Of a stretch of DNA of 64,000 bases, positions 60,888 through 64,000 are shown in pieces (position 1 is the stretch's first letter; every line of letters starts with the position of its first letter). Origin of the DNA: Geodermatophilus ruber (GTDB taxonomy: Bacteria > Actinomycetota > Actinomycetes > Mycobacteriales > Geodermatophilaceae). The stretch lies in NCBI RefSeq assembly GCF_900114385.1, contig NZ_FOSW01000013.1, forward strand, positions 97,655-161,654, in the 5' to 3' direction. The notes beneath the pieces were generated by a model that was given only the letters and a program-made list of their open reading frames with translations, was not told the origin of the DNA and searched no databases. The position numbers and the translations under genes were made by a program.

Positions 60888-61189
60888 CCCCGCCCGGCGA
60901 GCAGCTGTTCGACCTGCAGCGACCGGCGCAGGGTCACCGGGCGCCCGGCCCGCTCGGCGGCGTCGAGGTGGTCGAGCAGCAGCTCGAGGCCGCGCATGGA
61001 CAGCGAGGTCACCGAGCCGGCGTCGACGACGTCGACCGGCGCGGGCTCCCGCCCGTACCGCCGCAGGAAGGAGTCGACGGCCGCGTCGTCGACCGTGCCG
61101 GCCAGGCACAGCACCCGTCCGCCGGCGGTGTTGAGCAGGCGCACGATGCCGCGCCTCGTCGCTGGTCGGTCAGCGGGCAGCACGCTCAC
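60872..61189 (-). CDS. STAS-domain anti-anti-sigma-like protein
   Basis: 105 aa. The STAS fold is visible: GRVLCLAGTVDDAAVDSFLRRYG, VDVVDAGSVTSLSMRGLELLLDHLDAAERAGRPVTLRRS. The residue normally phosphorylated is in the SVTSLSMRGL segment, where Ser is present. Such proteins bind anti-sigma kinases such as the HATPase at 25594. It overlaps the end of the convergent gene by 16 bases. Start ATG 61189. Confidence 0.8.
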   Translation of the reverse strand: MSVLPADRPATRRGIVRLLNTAGGRVLCLAGTVDDAAVDSFLRRYGREPAPVDVVDAGSVTSLSMRGLELLLDHLDAAERAGRPVTLRRSLQVEQLLAGRGQPAR

Positions 61190-61277
61190 CGGTCCGGTGT
61201 TCCCCGTGCCGTGGGGGATCTACCGAGGGCCACGACCGAATGCCCTGTTCCCCGGGTGACCGGATCCGGTGGGGCGG

Positions 61278-62051
61278 CTAGACATTCGGCTGCCCGGTCG
61301 AGGCGCTGGTCCCGCCGTCCACCGGGAGCACCGCGCCGGTGACGTAGCGGGCGGCGTCGCTGGCCAGGAACAGCACAGGGGGCGCGACGTCCTCCGGCCG
61401 GCCGGGGCGGCCCAGGGCGATCCGGTTGACGAACGGCGCCAGCGACTGCTCATCCCGCCCGACACCTTCGGTCAGCTCGGTCAGCGTGAACGCCGGGGAC
61501 ACGACGTTGAGCCGCACCCCGCGCCGACCCCAGTCCAGGGCCAGGGAGCGGACGAAGTTGGTGATCGCCGCCTTGGTGGCGTTGTAGGCCGCCTGGTTCC
61601 AGTCGCCCCGGTCGCCGGAGACCGAGGAGACGGCGACCAGGTTGCCGCCGGAGTCGGCCAGGTGCGGCAGGACGGACCGGGCCAGGTGGAAGAAGGCATC
61701 CACGTTCGTGGCCCGCAGCCGCTCCCACGCCTCGTCGGTCAGCTCGGTGATGGGCCCGGTCGCGTAGTCGGCCGCGTTGCTGACGACGACGTCGAGCCGG
61801 CCGAACCGGTCGAGCACCTGCCGCACCAGGCCGGCCACCTGGGCGCCGTCGGACACGTCGGCGGGGATCGCCGCGGTGCGCTCGCCCGGATACCCCTCCA
61901 GCGCCTGCTCGAGGCGGTTCTTGCGGCGGCCGGTGATCGCGACCGTGGCGCCGGCCCCGAGGAAGGCCCGGGTGATGGCCAGGCCGATGCCGCTGCCGCC
62001 GCCGGTGACCAGAACGACCGAGTCGGTGAAGTCGAAGCTCGCACGGTTCAT
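61278..62051 (-). CDS. Short-chain dehydrogenase/reductase
   Basis: 257 aa Rossmann enzyme. The nucleotide motif is VTGGGSGIGLA near 14, catalytic residues include Ser in AVSSVSGDRG and YNATK (Tyr, Lys). NAADYATGPI follows the NNAG-type position. The C-terminus (ALGRPGRPEDVAPPVLFLASDAARYVTGAVLPVDGG) suits FabG-like SDRs. Start ATG 62051. The substrate is unknown. Confidence 0.85.
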   Translation of the reverse strand: MNRASFDFTDSVVLVTGGGSGIGLAITRAFLGAGATVAITGRRKNRLEQALEGYPGERTAAIPADVSDGAQVAGLVRQVLDRFGRLDVVVSNAADYATGPITELTDEAWERLRATNVDAFFHLARSVLPHLADSGGNLVAVSSVSGDRGDWNQAAYNATKAAITNFVRSLALDWGRRGVRLNVVSPAFTLTELTEGVGRDEQSLAPFVNRIALGRPGRPEDVAPPVLFLASDAARYVTGAVLPVDGGTSASTGQPNV

Positions 62052-62371
62052 GCCGGGCCTGTGCCCCGCTCCGCGGCCCGCCACGCGGTGTGCGGGGTGC
62101 AGCCCGGGTCGCCCCCGAACCGGCGGAGACGCTCCCTGCTGATCCCGTCCAGCAGGGAGTTCCGTTCGGGCTGGACGGTGGCGTCCCAGGCTCCTCGTTC
62201 AGAGGCCCGTGCCGCGGGAGGGTGGGGGGTGGCGGTTCCGCTGCGCGGCGAGACAGCAGGCGCCCAGCCTGCGCCGCAGGGCCTGCGGACGTCGTCGTAG
62301 GCATTCCGGAATCCCCGGGGGGCCGGTAGCTTCGGCAGCCGCGCCGCCAGGGCCTCGGCGGTCTGAGCCAT
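62048..62371 (-). CDS. Possible small gene overlapping the SDR start
   Basis: A 107-codon frame (MAQTAEALAARLPKLPAPRGFRNAYDDV...) ends with a TGA overlapping the SDR ATG (ATGA), the way real coupled genes do here. The first third shows G/C-rich third positions; the rest is less regular and I recognise no family. No ribosome binding site is obvious. It could equally be chance in GC-rich DNA. Confidence 0.3.
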   Translation of the reverse strand: MAQTAEALAARLPKLPAPRGFRNAYDDVRRPCGAGWAPAVSPRSGTATPHPPAARASERGAWDATVQPERNSLLDGISRERLRRFGGDPGCTPHTAWRAAERGTGPA

Positions 62372-62387
62372 CGGAGCGCATGTCGCC

Positions 62388-63329
62388 GTGTCCATGCCGA
62401 TCCCGCGCCGGCCGTCCGGCCAGGACGTCCGCCTCATCTCTCCCGCGGCAGCGCTGCCGGACGGGCTCGACGTGGCCGCCTTGGCGTTCGACGCCGCCCC
62501 CGTGGCGCTGGTCGTCACGACGCTCGACGGGCAGTGCCTGCGGGTGAACCAGGCGATGTGCGACCTGGTGGGCCACCCCGCCGACCGGTTGCTGGGCGCG
62601 ACGTACCACACCCTCACCCACCCCGAGGACCTCCACCTGGACCACGAGGCGGTCGCCGTCCTCATGGCCGGGGCCACCCGGGGCCCGTCGATCGAGAAGC
62701 GGCTCCGCCACGCCGACGGGCAGCTGATCTGGGTGCGGGTCACCGCGACGCTGCTCCGCGACGCCGGTGGGGCGCCGATCGGCGCGGTCGTCGCCGCTGA
62801 AGACATCGCCGAGCACCGGTCGCGGCACGCGGAGCTGTCCCGCCTGGCGATGCACGACCCGCTGACCGGGATCCGCAACCGGGCGCTGCTCGACCACGAC
62901 ATCGACCGGGTGCTGCGCGCCCGCGACCGGGACGGCGGGGTGGTGGCCGTCTTCTACCTCGACGTCGACGACTTCAAGCAGATCAACGACGTGCACGGCC
63001 ACGACGCCGGTGACCTGGCGCTCGTCGTGCTCAGCACCCGGATGCGGGACGCCCTGCGCGAGGAGGACACCGTGGCCCGGGTCGGCGGGGACGAGTTCGT
63101 GCTCGCGGCGCACCTCCCGACCGCCGCCGACGCCCGGGAGCTGTGCAACCGGGTGGAGTGGCTCTGCAGCGAGCCGGTGGCGCTGCGCGGGCGGACCCTG
63201 TCGGTCCGGGTCAGCGCCGGGCTGGCTCTCATCGACGCCACCGGGTGCACGGCGGCCCAGGCGCTGGCCTCCGCCGACGCCGCGATGTACGCCGCCAAGC
63301 GGAACCGCAAGGACGCCGCCGCGCCGTGA
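62388..63329 (+). CDS. PAS-GGDEF diguanylate cyclase
   Basis: 313 aa. A PAS domain (about 30-140) with VVTTLDGQCLRVNQAMCDLVGH and LRHADGQLIWVRVTATLL precedes the GGDEF domain (about 150-310): HDPLTGIRNRALLDHDI, YLDVDDFKQINDVHGHDAGD and VGGDEFVLAA. The catalytic motif GGDEF is intact and REED nine residues before it forms an inhibitory I-site. It makes c-di-GMP. The start is GTG 62388 or ATG 62394. Cytoplasmic; the PAS signal is unknown. Confidence 0.9.
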   Translation: MSMPIPRRPSGQDVRLISPAAALPDGLDVAALAFDAAPVALVVTTLDGQCLRVNQAMCDLVGHPADRLLGATYHTLTHPEDLHLDHEAVAVLMAGATRGPSIEKRLRHADGQLIWVRVTATLLRDAGGAPIGAVVAAEDIAEHRSRHAELSRLAMHDPLTGIRNRALLDHDIDRVLRARDRDGGVVAVFYLDVDDFKQINDVHGHDAGDLALVVLSTRMRDALREEDTVARVGGDEFVLAAHLPTAADARELCNRVEWLCSEPVALRGRTLSVRVSAGLALIDATGCTAAQALASADAAMYAAKRNRKDAAAP

Positions 63330-63521
63330 GCGGCCGCCACGTTCGGGGGACGCGGGCGGGGGAGGCGCCCGCGCGTCGCCGAAGTCGTGCAGAATGGGTG
63401 CCGTAGGGGAGTACCCCTCCGCGGAGCGTCGTCAGTACGGCTTGGAATCAGGCCCGGCGCGACCGGCCTGGCGCCGTCCAGGTGGGGGAGACCTGCCGAC
63501 CCTGTGTTGGAGGCCTCCGCC

Positions 63522-64000
63522 GTGAGCACCGTTGATCTTTCGCCCGCCGCCGCCCCTGCCGCTGCCCCCCTCGGGCCCGAGGGCTGGGTGACGCCGACCT
63601 GGGAGCAGGTCGTGCGGGAGCACTCCGCCCGGGTCTACCGGCTGGCCTACCGGCTGTCGGGCAACGCCCAGGACGCCGAGGACCTCACCCAGGAGACCTT
63701 CATCCGGGTGTTCCGCTCGCTGGCCGACTTCCGGCCCGGCACGTTCGAGGGCTGGCTGCACCGGATCACGACCAACCTGTTCCTGGACATGGTCCGGCGC
63801 CGGCAGCGGATCCGGTTCGACGCGCTGCCCGAGGACACCGAGCGGCTGCCCGGCACCGCGCCCAGCCCCGAGCAGGTCTACGCCGACACCCACCTGGACC
63901 CGCAGGTGCAGGCGGCCCTCGACGCCCTCTCGCCGGAGTTCCGCGTGGCGGTGGTCCTCTGCGACATCGAGGGGCTGACCTACGAGGAGATCGCGGCCAC
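63522..64000 (+). CDS. SigE-like ECF sigma factor, start (runs off the window)
   Basis: The first 159 codons. After a proline/alanine-rich lead, region 2 is [33 protein letters not shown] (about 38-70), with [20 protein letters not shown]. Region 4 starts with [27 protein letters not shown]. This is close to mycobacterial SigE, an envelope and redox stress sigma factor. GTG 63522 has GGAGG eight bases upstream. A CAGAAT hexamer near 63391 may be its -10 box. Confidence 0.88.
   Translation, partial: MSTVDLSPAAAPAAAPLGPEGWVTPTWEQVVREHSARVYRLAYRLSGNAQDAEDLTQETFIRVFRSLADFRPGTFEGWLHRITTNLFLDMVRRRQRIRFDALPEDTERLPGTAPSPEQVYADTHLDPQVQAALDALSPEFRVAVVLCDIEGLTYEEIAA

Overview
This window reads as chromosomal DNA from a very GC-rich actinobacterium (about three-quarters G+C by eye, third codon positions almost always G or C, many GTG starts and stop/start overlaps). 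The mix of a PQQ operon, an NDMA-type alcohol dehydrogenase, a paa cluster, two c-di-AMP riboswitch/wall-enzyme genes and a SigE-like sigma factor fits Geodermatophilaceae (Blastococcus, Modestobacter or Geodermatophilus); that assignment is inference from gene content. I see no tRNA, rRNA, CRISPR array, phage or intact insertion sequence.

Layout. 0-10 kb: partial epoxide hydrolase, small unknown genes, a PucR regulator divergent from a fungal-type cytosine deaminase and NCS1 permease, a HAD phosphatase, a class F sortase with its apparent substrate, a membrane protein and an unknown conserved protein. 10-13.6 kb: CitE-like lyase and a renal-type dipeptidase. 12.1-19.3 kb: a PQQ alcohol-oxidation locus, with a GAF-LytTR regulator facing a cupredoxin-like protein, a PQQ dehydrogenase and pqqA-B-C-D-E. 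19.4-25.5 kb: carotenoid oxygenase, ATP-dependent DNA ligase, VOC protein with AraC regulator, and a polymerase I-like protein. 25.6-32.1 kb: a kinase-phosphatase SpoIIE-type membrane protein, then a stress island (universal stress protein, histidine kinase, DUF1003-like protein, response regulator, small membrane protein) sharing an 11-bp-spaced direct-repeat box upstream of three genes. 32.2-43.7 kb: KstD-like flavoprotein, paaABCDE on the minus strand facing paaK, paaR and paaZ on the plus strand, and a cytochrome P450. 43.9-50.2 kb: SGNH hydrolase, PsiE, LysR/MFS pair, a frameshifted ATP-grasp gene, a LysM wall enzyme behind a c-di-AMP riboswitch, and an ArsC-like protein. 50.6-56.7 kb: NDMA-dependent alcohol dehydrogenase, AAA-VWA chaperone-like protein, acyl-CoA ligase, lipid kinase. 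56.7-64 kb: GH13 glucosidase, FkbM methyltransferase, a second riboswitch/wall-enzyme gene with a long C-rich leader, STAS protein, SDR, diguanylate cyclase and the start of a SigE-like sigma factor.

How it works together. Two independent alcohol-oxidation routes are encoded: one PQQ-dependent with its own cofactor operon, the other NDMA/mycofactocin type. The paa genes give activation of phenylacetate (PaaK), epoxidation (PaaABCDE), and ring cleavage/aldehyde oxidation (PaaZ), with PaaR the likely repressor at two near-identical operators; the isomerase PaaG and the beta-oxidation genes are not in this window. The two riboswitch genes share the same C-terminal wall-enzyme domain but appear to use different expression platforms.

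The most unusual signals are the export-signal-free, lanthanide-type PQQ dehydrogenase with its cupredoxin partner, the repeat element inserted in frame into paaB, the three-site response-regulator box, the paired c-di-AMP riboswitches, and a class F sortase lacking the usual catalytic arginine.
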